Shown here: positions 1 through 8,263 of the stretch, one piece after another
How the letters are laid out: each line of letters begins with the position of its first letter
How positions within the stretch are numbered: position 1 is the first letter of the stretch
NCBI GenBank assembly: GCA_002699485.1
Contig: PAAV01000049.1
Coordinates: 1 to 61,980, forward strand
Direction of reading: 5' to 3'
DNA: 61,980 nucleotides
Source of the DNA: Chloroflexota bacterium
GTDB lineage: Bacteria > Chloroflexota > Dehalococcoidia > Lucifugimonadales > UBA2962
Translations under genes and position numbers: made by a program
Notes under the pieces: model-generated
What the model was told of the DNA's origin: nothing
Database searches by the model: none
What the model saw: only the letters and a program-made list of their open reading frames with translations

Positions 1-35
1 AATACTTGGTTAGAGCGCTAGTCTTAGTCAACTAG
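1..35 (+). CDS. possible C-terminal end of an upstream gene
   Basis: Reading frame 3 runs from the window edge and gives YLVRALVLVN before a TAG at 33-35; the other two plus frames stop earlier. A strong intrinsic terminator begins 12 nt later, which fits the end of a transcription unit. Ten residues are too few to identify a family, so this could equally be untranslated sequence. Confidence 0.3.
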   Translation, partial: YLVRALVLVN

Positions 36-46
36 TTAAATAAATA

Positions 47-82
47 GGGCCCACGGGTTTAACTCCGTGGGCCCTATTTTTT
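47..82 (+). terminator. intrinsic terminator
   Basis: A perfect 10-bp GC-rich stem (47-56 with 65-74) and an 8-nt loop are followed by TATTTTTT. It ends whatever unit enters the window from the left. An A-rich stretch at 41-46 could also let it work on the opposite strand. Confidence 0.9.
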
Positions 83-173
83 ATTATTGAATAATTAAAC
101 TATAATGACCGTCAATACATAACTGTTAAGTCGAGAATTAATGTCTTTAAGATGAAATACAGGAAGTTTAATT

Positions 174-1535
174 ATGACTGAAGTGATACATAACATTGAA
201 GAAAAAACCCCAAAGTCTAGTGATCTGTATTCGAAAAGCGGTGAAGTTTTAGCCCAAGAAATTGTGGATACCGTTAGTATGCCTTATCCGGTTTACATCA
301 ATTCTGGTAAAGGCTCAAAGTTAACTGATGTTGATGGAAATGAATACATTGACCTAGTTGGAGGATTTGGCCCCCATGTTCTAGGAAATGCACCTGAGGT
401 AGTAGTTGACGCCCTTAAAGGGGCAGTTGATAAAGGGGTTCAATTTGGATTACAAAACCCTTATCAAGAGCCATTCGCAAGGTTGCTAGTGGAATCAATC
501 CCATGTGCAGAAAAAGTGGTTTTTTGTAACAGCGGCACTGAAGCAAGTATGTTTGCTATTAGGGCAGCACGTTCTTTTACAGGAAAAACGAAGATCGCTA
601 TGTTTGAAGGGGGTTTTCACGGTGCCCATGATTATGTTTTGGCTAAAGTGGTACCGACCAGCAGTATAGATGAGCCTGACTTTTATTCTATGGGGCAAGG
701 TATTCCCGTAGAAACTCAAAGCACCGTAAAAATGCTTCCGTACCTAAATGACCAAGCCTTTGATTTAATAAGAAAACATGCTGATGAATTGGCTTTAGTT
801 TTGATTGAACCGGTTCAAGGGTCCAATCCTAGACTCGATGTAGCAGACTTTTTAACTGAACTTGTGAAAGTTTGCAATGAGGCTGGAGTCCTTTGTCTTT
901 TTGATGAGGTGATTACTGGATTCAGGCTAGCTTTCGGAGGGGCACAAGAGTTTTTTGGACTTAAACCGGATATGGCTATATTTGGTAAGGCTCCAGGCGG
1001 TGGACTGCCTCTTGGGATAGTGGCAGGACGAGCAGATATTATGGAAGTGTTTACAAGACAATTCGATATTTATGATGACATCTCTGCTGGCATGTCCCCT
1101 GAACCTAGTGTGTTTACAGCAGGAACTTTCAGCGGAAATCCTTTAACGATGGCAGCAGGTACAGCTGCAGTTACTTATATGCGGGATCATCCTGAGATTT
1201 ATCAAAATCTTGCTAAAAACGGAACCAGACTGGCAGAGGAAGTAAATGAATTTTGTCAGCTCGAAGAAATACCAGCGGTTATGTCTTCAGCGTTGTCATT
1301 ATTTTATTTCCGGATGCAGCCTGGTGGAACAATCAAATCTGTAAGAGATATTAATAGATATAATCTTAAAGAAGCGGATGATTTATTTATGGCGAATTTG
1401 CTTGATAGGGGGGTAATTATGACCCCGATGCATATTGGTTATATTTCTGCCGAACATACCCCTGATGATATTGATGTTGCAGTTAAAGCGATAAAAGAAT
1501 CATTGCTTGAGGTTCGTAAAGCAGGCCTAATATAG
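174..1535 (+). CDS. class III aminotransferase, glutamate-1-semialdehyde aminomutase-like
   Basis: A 453-residue cytosolic PLP enzyme of the class III (ornithine / GSA aminotransferase) fold. The phosphate-cup motif NSGTEASMFAIRAAR is near residue 120, the Asp of LFDEVITGFR that contacts the pyridine nitrogen is near 245, and the Schiff-base lysine lies in FGKAPGGGLPLG near 272. Overall it resembles HemL and the HemL-like beta-amino-acid aminotransferases, but the lysine loop differs from the GKVIGGG usual in HemL, and no other heme gene is nearby. I therefore call the family and leave the substrate open. It stands alone, 90 nt after a terminator, with TATAAT at 101-106 as a possible -10. The ATG at 174 follows AGGAAG. 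Confidence 0.85.
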   Translation: MTEVIHNIEEKTPKSSDLYSKSGEVLAQEIVDTVSMPYPVYINSGKGSKLTDVDGNEYIDLVGGFGPHVLGNAPEVVVDALKGAVDKGVQFGLQNPYQEPFARLLVESIPCAEKVVFCNSGTEASMFAIRAARSFTGKTKIAMFEGGFHGAHDYVLAKVVPTSSIDEPDFYSMGQGIPVETQSTVKMLPYLNDQAFDLIRKHADELALVLIEPVQGSNPRLDVADFLTELVKVCNEAGVLCLFDEVITGFRLAFGGAQEFFGLKPDMAIFGKAPGGGLPLGIVAGRADIMEVFTRQFDIYDDISAGMSPEPSVFTAGTFSGNPLTMAAGTAAVTYMRDHPEIYQNLAKNGTRLAEEVNEFCQLEEIPAVMSSALSLFYFRMQPGGTIKSVRDINRYNLKEADDLFMANLLDRGVIMTPMHIGYISAEHTPDDIDVAVKAIKESLLEVRKAGLI

Positions 1536-1587
1536 AACCCGCTTCCTTTTTTATTTCAGGAAAGTTATTACTTGGTAACCGAGAAGG

Positions 1588-1662
1588 TGGTCGGGGTGAC
1601 TGGGATTGAACCAGCGACCTCCTGTTCCCAAAACAGGCGCGCTACCGCTGCGCCACACCCCG
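1588..1662 (-). tRNA. tRNA-Pro (anticodon TGG)
   Basis: Read on the minus strand, a 7-bp acceptor CGGGGTG/CACCCCG closes the molecule. The D arm is GCGCAGCGGTAGCGC. The anticodon stem CCTGT/ACAGG holds loop TTTGGGA with anticodon TGG, and the T loop is TTCAATC. The first acceptor base C is typical of bacterial tRNA-Pro. The discriminator is A, and CCA is encoded in the genome at 1588-1590. It lies between an aminotransferase and a ROK kinase. Confidence 0.96.
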
Positions 1663-1711
1663 AGACAAACTATTATTTTATAGATGATAGTGGGTTTATA
1701 ACAAGTATTAG

Positions 1712-2665
1712 TTAGTTAATATTATCGAATGCTAATGCAGCAGCACCTATTAGACCAGCCTCGTCTCCCAGTTTGGCAGTAGTTACAGGTATGTTATTGG
1801 TATAAGGATATAGTGCGCGCGTTTTGACTTCACGCTCAGCTGTTTTCATCATCAGATCTAATGCCGATGAAACCCCTCCTCCTATTACGATGACATCAGG
1901 GTCCAAAGTGTTGAGGATCACAGATAAGGCAACTCCCAAATATCTGCCAACCTTATCCCATACTTCTATCGAAAATTGATCGCCAGCTCTCGCAGCAGAA
2001 GCGAGCTTTTGTGGAGTCAGCTTTCCTAGATGTTTATTTAAACTCGACTTGAGCACTGTTTCTGCTAGCATTTCTTCAGCTATACGGACAATAGCAGGCC
2101 CGGAACAATAAGTTTCAAAGCAACCGTTACTACCGCAATTACATTGAGGCCCTTCAAAATCTAAAGTAAGGTGCCCCCATTCAGCGGCAAATCCCCTCGA
2201 TCCATTATATATTTTTCCATCTATTATTTGGCCGCCCCCAACTCCTGTACTAATAGTTAAATAAACCATGTTAGAAACAGATTTTTTGATTCCATATTTA
2301 TACTCGCCTAAAGCCGCTAATGTTGCATCATTGGCAGCGACCACGGGGATACCCAAGTTATCTTGTAAGTCTTTAATGGGTGAGTATCCTTGTAAACTAA
2401 GTATGTTTGGCGGCATCTGCATTATGCCTGTCACCGGATCCACTGGACTTGCCAAAGCCAATCCAATCGCTATGGGTTTAGTATCTGCCCACGACACTGC
2501 AGTTCTGGCGGCATCGAGAATTCGCTTAATAACAGCCTCTTTGCCCTCAAATTCAGAAGTCTCTGTTACGCCCTTAGCCAATATCGTTGCAGATTCATTT
2601 ACAACTGCATACCTTAAATTGGTGCCCCCTATATCCATTGCAATTACTAATCTAGATAAACTCAT
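1712..2665 (-). CDS. ROK-family sugar kinase (glucokinase-like)
   Basis: A 317-residue ROK kinase, predicted to phosphorylate glucose or another hexose with ATP. The N-terminal ATP-binding motif is AMDIGGTNLRYAVV. The ROK signature has an EWGHL histidine followed by the zinc cluster CNCGSNGCFE. I start at ATG 2663-2665 (MSLSRLVIAMDIGGT); the frame stays open upstream, but those residues have no family counterpart. There is no helix-turn-helix domain, so it is an enzyme and not a NagC/XylR-type repressor. It is transcribed divergently from FabI, and its start lies inside one copy of a palindrome repeated in that gap. Confidence 0.88.
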   Translation of the reverse strand: MSLSRLVIAMDIGGTNLRYAVVNESATILAKGVTETSEFEGKEAVIKRILDAARTAVSWADTKPIAIGLALASPVDPVTGIMQMPPNILSLQGYSPIKDLQDNLGIPVVAANDATLAALGEYKYGIKKSVSNMVYLTISTGVGGGQIIDGKIYNGSRGFAAEWGHLTLDFEGPQCNCGSNGCFETYCSGPAIVRIAEEMLAETVLKSSLNKHLGKLTPQKLASAARAGDQFSIEVWDKVGRYLGVALSVILNTLDPDVIVIGGGVSSALDLMMKTAEREVKTRALYPYTNNIPVTTAKLGDEAGLIGAAALAFDNIN

Positions 2666-2678
2666 ATAATGCATTGTA
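2665..2678. promoter_or_regulatory. palindrome copy 1 (candidate operator)
   Basis: TATAATGCATTGTA is a 14-nt inverted repeat with one mismatched pair. It overlaps the start codon of the ROK kinase and also contains a TATAAT on the plus strand. It differs at one base from the perfect copy at 2708-2721. Confidence 0.5.
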
Positions 2679-2707
2679 AGCACTTGATAGTTGATTGGAC
2701 ACCTCCC

Positions 2708-2721
2708 TACAATGCATTGTA
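2708..2721. promoter_or_regulatory. palindrome copy 2 (candidate operator)
   Basis: TACAATGCATTGTA is a perfect 14-nt palindrome whose last base is the A of the FabI start codon. Its centre is 43 bp, about four helical turns, from the centre of copy 1. The two together look like a pair of operator half-sets for a dimeric regulator controlling both divergent genes. Confidence 0.55.
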
Positions 2722-3494
2722 TGAAAACAATTGACCTATCTAACAAAGTTGCAGTCGTATTTGGAGTGGCAAATCATCGTTCAATAGCTTGGTCTATCAC
2801 CAGTATATTGAAAGGTGCTGGTGCTACCGTGGCGCTTTCTTACCAAAATGAACGACTAAAAAGATCTCTTGATAAATTAACCGCCGATTGGGATGATCCC
2901 GTACTGGTTGAATGTGATGTTAGTGACGATTCTAATGTGGAGAAAGCTTTTGATGAAATATCCAACAAGCTGGGGAAAATCGATATAGTCGTTCATTCGA
3001 TAGCATTTGCAAATAGAGAAGACCTTGGAGGCCGTTTTGTTGATACTAGTCGCGCAGGATTTAATTTAGCGCTAGAGATCAGCTCGTATTCATTAATTCC
3101 AATTACTAAATATGCCGCCCGACACATGCAAGATGGAGGAAATGTTTTGACAATGAGTTTTCAGGCGGCAGAGAAAGTTTTCCCGGGTTACAACGTAATG
3201 AGCACTGCTAAAGCGGCGCTTGAAAATGAAGTACGCCAATTAGCCCATGACATGGGCCAACAAAATATCAGGGTTAATGCGATTTCGGCTGGCCCTGTCG
3301 ATACTCTTTCCTCCCGGGTTATTTCAGGATATAACGTTATGAAACAAGCAGCTGCGGAAAGATCTCCTTTAGGGAAAAATATTACGACAGAGGATGTAGC
3401 GAAAACGGCACTGTATCTTTGTTCTGACCTTTCATCAGGCGTTACAGGTGAGGTTATACATGTGGACTCTGGTTATCATGTGATGGGTATCTAA
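2721..3494 (+). CDS. fabI: enoyl-[acyl-carrier-protein] reductase FabI
   Basis: A 257-residue SDR of the FabI type, reducing trans-2-enoyl-ACP with NAD(P)H in fatty acid elongation. The divergent FabI nucleotide motif GVANHRSIAW is near residue 15. The catalytic region SFQAAEKVFPGYNVMSTAK keeps the second tyrosine and the lysine (E. coli Tyr156 and Lys163), but the first tyrosine (Tyr146 in SYLGAE) is phenylalanine. The C-terminal region VTGEVIHVDSGYHVMGI also matches FabI. I start at ATG 2721 (MKTIDLSNKVAVVFG). An in-frame ATG at 2691 would add ten residues without family support and would bury the palindrome in coding sequence. Confidence 0.88.
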   Translation: MKTIDLSNKVAVVFGVANHRSIAWSITSILKGAGATVALSYQNERLKRSLDKLTADWDDPVLVECDVSDDSNVEKAFDEISNKLGKIDIVVHSIAFANREDLGGRFVDTSRAGFNLALEISSYSLIPITKYAARHMQDGGNVLTMSFQAAEKVFPGYNVMSTAKAALENEVRQLAHDMGQQNIRVNAISAGPVDTLSSRVISGYNVMKQAAAERSPLGKNITTEDVAKTALYLCSDLSSGVTGEVIHVDSGYHVMGI

Positions 3495-3507
3495 GCATTT
3501 TAGATAC

Positions 3508-4329
3508 TTAACCCATCACTCGCCCACCATCAACATTAATAGATTGACCTGTTATGTTTTTTGCTGCATCTGATAGCAAAAATGCTGCAGCATAGCCGAT
3601 GTCATCAGCAGATTGATCTCGTTTAAGTGGTGTGGAAAGTTCTGTTACCCTTTGGAATAATTCACGGTTATTTTTAATATCGGAAAATTCGGAAAAGATT
3701 TCAGAGCCGAAATTAAACTGCCGCATCGAAATCTTGTCCCACATAGGAGTCCAGATATTACCAGGACATATGCAATTTACATTGATGTTGAACTTTGACA
3801 ACTTAAGTGCTGACGACTTAGTGTAGCTAATAGCAGCGGCCTTGGAAGCATTGTAATTTGGCCTGTCTGGATTACCCATTTTTCCTGCTACAGATGCGAT
3901 ATTTACAATGGAGCCGTGAGCTCCATTAATCATGTCATCCTGTATTCGGTCTGTGACATGTACGATTCCTTTTACATTTACATTGAATGTGAAATCCCAA
4001 TCCTCTTCAGTGACTTCTAGTCTTTCGTGCCAACCTGGAGCTCCAATTACCCCAGCATTATTAACAAGCTTATCAATGTGTCCAATTTGATTGATTGCTT
4101 TTGATACTGCTTTATCAACTGAATCTATGCTTGTAACGTCCATTTGTACGCTTATTGCCTGATATCCTAGATTTATAAATTCGTTTGCGGCAAGCTTTGC
4201 CTCTTCTCTGTCAATATCAGCAACAATAATTAATGCACCCTGTTGGGCAAGCACTTTAGCAATGCCTTTACCTAAGCCACTCGCAGCACCTGTTATAAGC
4301 GCATTTTTGCCTGTTAGATCTGCGATCAT
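3508..4329 (-). CDS. SDR-family NAD(P)-dependent oxidoreductase
   Basis: A 273-residue classical short-chain dehydrogenase. It has TGAASGLGKG near residue 14, VNNAG near 90, the catalytic Ser in NIASVAGK, Tyr and Lys in YNASK, and INVDGG near the C-terminus. A longer substrate loop (about residues 190-225, rich in F, N and E) is unlike the neighbouring SDRs. It ends convergently 13 nt from fabI. The substrate cannot be read from sequence; an alcohol, polyol or hydroxyacyl compound is possible. Confidence 0.85.
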   Translation of the reverse strand: MIADLTGKNALITGAASGLGKGIAKVLAQQGALIIVADIDREEAKLAANEFINLGYQAISVQMDVTSIDSVDKAVSKAINQIGHIDKLVNNAGVIGAPGWHERLEVTEEDWDFTFNVNVKGIVHVTDRIQDDMINGAHGSIVNIASVAGKMGNPDRPNYNASKAAAISYTKSSALKLSKFNINVNCICPGNIWTPMWDKISMRQFNFGSEIFSEFSDIKNNRELFQRVTELSTPLKRDQSADDIGYAAAFLLSDAAKNITGQSINVDGGRVMG

Positions 4330-4446
4330 TTGAGCCTCGTTGATATGGGAAAATTTACTTTTTTCATAAATCTGCTTTTTTTTGTTGCGATCTTAACTTA
4401 ATATCAATTCACATATATTACTGAAATTAGATCAAGGAGAACAGGA

Positions 4447-5319
4447 ATGCTGAATCATGCTAACCAGTTTGACCTTCAAGGAAAAGTAGCCGTTGTTACA
4501 GGATGTTCATCAGGCTTAGGCATAAGTTTTACTGAGGCGCTATTAAATAATGGAGCTAATGTAGTGATTTGCGCTCGCCGAGAAAAGGAATTACAGCAAA
4601 TGGCAAAGAAGTTAGACTCGTCCGGCCACAGGGTAATTCCAGTTAGGGCTGATGTTACAGTTCAAGATGATGTTGAGCGACTGTTCCAAGAGGTTAATCG
4701 AATATTTAATCGACTCGATATATTAGTTAATAATGCGGGTATGGATTCTGAAGGCACTCCATTTGCTGAAAGAATAGAGAGCAATGACTTTGAAATGACG
4801 ATCAAGGTGAATTTGGTAGGTTCATGGAATTGTTCCAAAGCTGCGGGGATTTATATGTTATCAAGCGGTAAAGGAGGTTCCATAATAAATATCGCCTCTA
4901 TAGCTGGTCTGGGCGGGTCTAAGGGAATGCTTTCACCGGGTTATTCAGCTGCCAAAGCAGGCATTATAAACCTTACTCAGAACTTGGCAGCTAATTGGTC
5001 AGACAGGGGGGTCCGAGTAAACTGTATTGCCCCAGGGTACTTTCCTAGTGAGATGTCTACATTTGTAAGAAACAATCCTGCCGTGACAGAACATGTCAAA
5101 TCACAGATACCATTAGGTCGATTCGGCAATCCCGAAGAGTTAAACGGAATTCTTTTATTGCTGGCTTCGGATGCCAGTAGCTATATCACGGGCCAGACTA
5201 TAGCCGTTGACGGCGGATTTAGTTCAACTGTTGGGGCGAGAGACCCTTCTGCCGCTGTTTACGAAACTTGGGCTGAGTTTTTAGATGGTGATAAAGGAAC
5301 AAAACTTCAAAGCTCCTAG
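4447..5319 (+). CDS. SDR-family NAD(P)-dependent oxidoreductase
   Basis: A 290-residue classical SDR with TGCSSGLGISF at the nucleotide loop, VNNAGMD, Ser in NIASIAGLGG, YSAAK as the active-site Tyr/Lys, and VDGGF. A 25-residue C-terminal tail after VDGGF is longer than usual. The start is well supported by AAGGAGAACAGG directly upstream. It is a single gene, convergent with the flavin oxidoreductase that follows. The substrate is unknown. Confidence 0.85.
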   Translation: MLNHANQFDLQGKVAVVTGCSSGLGISFTEALLNNGANVVICARREKELQQMAKKLDSSGHRVIPVRADVTVQDDVERLFQEVNRIFNRLDILVNNAGMDSEGTPFAERIESNDFEMTIKVNLVGSWNCSKAAGIYMLSSGKGGSIINIASIAGLGGSKGMLSPGYSAAKAGIINLTQNLAANWSDRGVRVNCIAPGYFPSEMSTFVRNNPAVTEHVKSQIPLGRFGNPEELNGILLLLASDASSYITGQTIAVDGGFSSTVGARDPSAAVYETWAEFLDGDKGTKLQSS

Positions 5320-5327
5320 CCTGCAAC

Positions 5328-6263
5328 TCAATTATGATAGTGTGGAATTATATGTTCGGCAAGGAGTGATAATTGTTCTGACATTTTGTCTGGAGGGCAA
5401 GTTGGCCTAATAACGAACTTCGTCGCTCCTGCATCAACAAATCTGTCAATTAATTCTACAATCTCAACTGCAGTGCCAACAGCATTTATATCTTTCTCGT
5501 TTACATCCTGCCTTTGCTTGCCTGGGAGCATATAAGGTTGAGCGAGCTCTTTAGCCGCTTTACTGGTTTGGGCTAAAGCAAAATTTAAAATTACACCATA
5601 GTGATCTGTGTCTACACTGCGGTCCATTAGCATTGCTGTTTGTTCGATATCATGTTTACCCTTGGCGATTTCCTCAGGAGTAACCTGAGATGCTAGCCAG
5701 CCGTCTCCAAGTGTGGCCACTCTTCGCAGGGCTGCTTTGCTACGTCCTCCAACCCAAATGGGAGGTAATTCTGGCCTAACAGGCTTGGGCTGGATAGCAA
5801 CTTTATTTAAACTGAAATGGTTTCCTTTAAAATTGAATTCTTGGCAAGACCATAACTTTCTCATGATAAACAGCATTTCGTCGGTTCGTGATGCGCGGTC
5901 TTTCCTATTCACACCACAGGCTTCATACTCGCTATTTTGCTCTGTCCCAAGCCCTATAGCGGGTAACACCCTACCTCCTGACAGGTAATCGAGTGTGGCT
6001 ATTTCTTTGGCTAGAATTGTAGGGTTTCGTAATGGTAAAGCTAGAACGCTAGTACCAAGTAACATTTTTTGGGTTCTGGCTGCTATAAAAGATAAGGCCA
6101 CAATAGGCTCAAGATTGAGTTTTGTTGAAACTATTCTGTCGGTCAGCCAAATCGAGTCGACATCGGAATTTTCAGCTTGGTCAACCCAATCCCAGAGGCG
6201 CTGAGGTCCTTGTTGTTCGCCAAATGGCCAACCAAACATACCTATACCAATTCTGACAGACAT
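5328..6263 (-). CDS. LLM-class (luciferase-like) flavin/F420 oxidoreductase
   Basis: A 311-residue TIM-barrel protein of the bacterial luciferase superfamily, using FMN or F420 for monooxygenation or dehydrogenation. It begins RIGIGMFGWPFG. The SGGRVLPAIGLGTEQNSEY segment near residue 100 and PIWVGGRSKAALRRVATLGDGW near 175 are typical of the F420-type LLM subfamily. I start at ATG 6261-6263 because GGGGGA precedes it; 14 further in-frame residues upstream lack this signal. Expansions of this family are known in SAR202 bacteria, where they are proposed to attack recalcitrant organic matter. The substrate is unknown. Confidence 0.85.
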   Translation of the reverse strand: MSVRIGIGMFGWPFGEQQGPQRLWDWVDQAENSDVDSIWLTDRIVSTKLNLEPIVALSFIAARTQKMLLGTSVLALPLRNPTILAKEIATLDYLSGGRVLPAIGLGTEQNSEYEACGVNRKDRASRTDEMLFIMRKLWSCQEFNFKGNHFSLNKVAIQPKPVRPELPPIWVGGRSKAALRRVATLGDGWLASQVTPEEIAKGKHDIEQTAMLMDRSVDTDHYGVILNFALAQTSKAAKELAQPYMLPGKQRQDVNEKDINAVGTAVEIVELIDRFVDAGATKFVIRPTCPPDKMSEQLSLLAEHIIPHYHN

Positions 6264-6415
6264 ATATCCCCCGTTTGTAGTTTTCACTAGTTTTGCTTTG
6301 TTCAAAACATTGAAACATATTAAACTTATCCCCGTAAACGTTGACCTAACAGCCAGGTCTTTCTAAAATTAATATCAGAGCAAGTAAATTTATTCCTATT
6401 AATGAAAGGTTTAAT

Positions 6416-6775
6416 GTGACGACCACCGAAAGAAAACCCAGGCCACCACTCACTATAACAATATCTGAAAATGCTGCTGAGCACGTTAGAGAATTTGCAT
6501 CTAAAGCCGGGAAACCAACAGCTGATTTGCGAGTAGCAGTTAAGGGAGGAGGGTGTTCAGGATTAACATACGTTTTGGATTTGGTAGATGGGCCTGAGGA
6601 AGACGATAAAACTATAGAGCACCTAGGTATAAAGCTACACGTTCCAAAAAAGTCCTACGTATTTTTAGCAGGCACGATGTTAGATTATTCGTCAGGGCTA
6701 AATGGAAAAGGATTCGTGTTTAATAACCCAAATGCTAAAACAACATGTGGGTGTGGAACCTCATTTGGAGTTTAA
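6416..6775 (+). CDS. A-type iron-sulfur cluster carrier (IscA/ErpA/SufA family)
   Basis: A 119-residue protein that accepts and delivers Fe-S clusters to apo-enzymes. The three ligand cysteines are visible: one in GGGCSGLTYVLDL near residue 48 and two in the C-terminal CGCGTSF. The start is GTG at 6416; the overlapping ATG at 6414 is followed at once by TGA. No isc or suf genes are adjacent. The next gene is a YgfZ-like protein, which in other bacteria also acts in Fe-S enzyme maturation, so the pair may be functionally linked. Confidence 0.9.
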   Translation: MTTTERKPRPPLTITISENAAEHVREFASKAGKPTADLRVAVKGGGCSGLTYVLDLVDGPEEDDKTIEHLGIKLHVPKKSYVFLAGTMLDYSSGLNGKGFVFNNPNAKTTCGCGTSFGV

Positions 6776-6832
6776 AAATCGAGGCCTGATTATGCTAATC
6801 AACGTATCTAATAAAACTACAGGCTAGTTAAT

Positions 6833-7825
6833 TTGACTACTAAAACTAGCGGCGTGCCTCAATTCTACGTCTCTGTAGAACAAGATTATGTGACGTTATC
6901 AAACGAAGCAGCCTTAGCTTATGCAACCAACACGGGACGATTCTGGATTTATGGACAAGATGCATTAGATTTATTAAATCGTATTTCTACACAGCAGCTT
7001 GCTGACCTTAAAACAAATGAAGTTTCCTTCACGGTTCAAACCACTAATAAGGGAAGAATTATCGACTTTCTGACAGTGACTAATTTTGGCGATAGATTAC
7101 TGGTTTTTACAGCGTTAGAGGCCAAGGATAGCGTTATGAATTCGATCGATTTTTTTTCATTCGATGAAGACGTGAAGCTAGAAGACTGTACCTCTGAAAC
7201 GGAACTTTACCAACTATTTGGTGATGAGGCACCAACAAAAATTATATCTTTGCTACAGGATGAATCTAATGTTCCAGATATAAATCAAGCAAAACAGATT
7301 AGTGTTAACAACGAAGAAGTTATTATTATCAGAACCGATCGAGTAAAGATCCCCACCTACGAAATCTTAGTAATGAACTCCAGTAAATCCATTCATTCTA
7401 ATTTAACCGGTTTGGGATTGCCATTTGTGGGAACTAAAGCTTTAGAGATTTTTCGTATAGAAAAGGGAACTCCTGTATTTGGCTCAGAATTGACCGAAAG
7501 ATTTAACCCGATCGAAGCAGGTTTATCTCATGCTATAAGTTTTGATAAAGGATGCTATGTTGGCCAAGAGGTCGTTGCACGATTGAACACCTATGACAAA
7601 GTAAAGCGGCAGTTAATAAGATTAAATTGGAATAAACCGGGAATCAAAAAGGGCGACGATATTTTTTCAGGTGACCAAAAGATTGGAGAAGTAACGAGTT
7701 GTGCACAGAAAACATATCAGAACTTCGTGGGCCTTGGGTATCTGGCAAGAAATTCAAACTTGGATGAGGTAACAATAGGATCAAAAAGAGTTACTGCCAA
7801 AGTGCATAAAACTCAATCAGATTAG
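6833..7825 (+). CDS. folate-binding YgfZ/GcvT-like protein
   Basis: A 330-residue aminomethyltransferase-fold protein. The signature FDKGCYVGQEVVARLNTYDK near residue 240 is the YgfZ (COG0354) motif, with the conserved Cys of KGCYxGQE. YgfZ binds tetrahydrofolate and supports repair or insertion of Fe-S clusters. The start codon is TTG at 6833. It lies 57 nt downstream of the A-type Fe-S carrier on the same strand, which supports a shared role. A GcvT is less likely because no glycine-cleavage genes are present. Confidence 0.85.
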   Translation: MTTKTSGVPQFYVSVEQDYVTLSNEAALAYATNTGRFWIYGQDALDLLNRISTQQLADLKTNEVSFTVQTTNKGRIIDFLTVTNFGDRLLVFTALEAKDSVMNSIDFFSFDEDVKLEDCTSETELYQLFGDEAPTKIISLLQDESNVPDINQAKQISVNNEEVIIIRTDRVKIPTYEILVMNSSKSIHSNLTGLGLPFVGTKALEIFRIEKGTPVFGSELTERFNPIEAGLSHAISFDKGCYVGQEVVARLNTYDKVKRQLIRLNWNKPGIKKGDDIFSGDQKIGEVTSCAQKTYQNFVGLGYLARNSNLDEVTIGSKRVTAKVHKTQSD

Positions 7826-7834
7826 AGTAAAACA

Positions 7835-8263
7835 TCAAGACATTTCAATTAGTTCCAACCAATTTCCGAACGGGTCTTGTAGATAACAAACGGACTTGCC
7901 TTCTGTGATTTCAATAGGTGGATTTAAAGAAACCCCGCCGCTTTTAATTAAAAATTCGTAAACTTCCTGTATGTTTGTTACGTTAAAAGCTATGTGTGAA
8001 GCTGTTAATTCTGCCCTCTCGCTTGATTTGGCATTCTGTGGTTTTGGATTAATGTATTCAATTAATTCAATTATTTGCCCGGTCAGAGTACTTACGTCAG
8101 CCACTTTTATATGAGTATTTTCATATCCTAAAACTTGGGATATACCTGATCCATCTCTTTCGCGTATCTCGACCAGATCCAGCTTCATAATATTTGTGTA
8201 AAAATCTATGGCGATTTCTAAATCAGGAACTACAATTCCAGAATGGTTAATATCTGTGATCAT
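7835..8263 (-). CDS. VOC-family (glyoxalase/bleomycin-resistance fold) protein
   Basis: A 142-residue single-unit vicinal-oxygen-chelate protein. It opens with INHSGIVVPDLEIAIDFYTN, where the His is a likely metal ligand. ASHIAFNVTN near residue 90 supplies a second His, and the end is FGNWLELIE with a Glu ligand. The pattern fits methylmalonyl-CoA epimerase, glyoxalase or dioxygenase relatives. Its ATG overlaps the stop of the upstream SDR (ATGA), so the two are probably translated together and may act on the same compound. Confidence 0.82.
   Translation of the reverse strand: MITDINHSGIVVPDLEIAIDFYTNIMKLDLVEIRERDGSGISQVLGYENTHIKVADVSTLTGQIIELIEYINPKPQNAKSSERAELTASHIAFNVTNIQEVYEFLIKSGGVSLNPPIEITEGKSVCYLQDPFGNWLELIEMS

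Noticed and set aside
174..1535. Naming the first aminotransferase hemL
   Set aside because: The lysine loop and EPVQGSNP segment differ from usual GSA aminomutase sequence and no tetrapyrrole gene is near.
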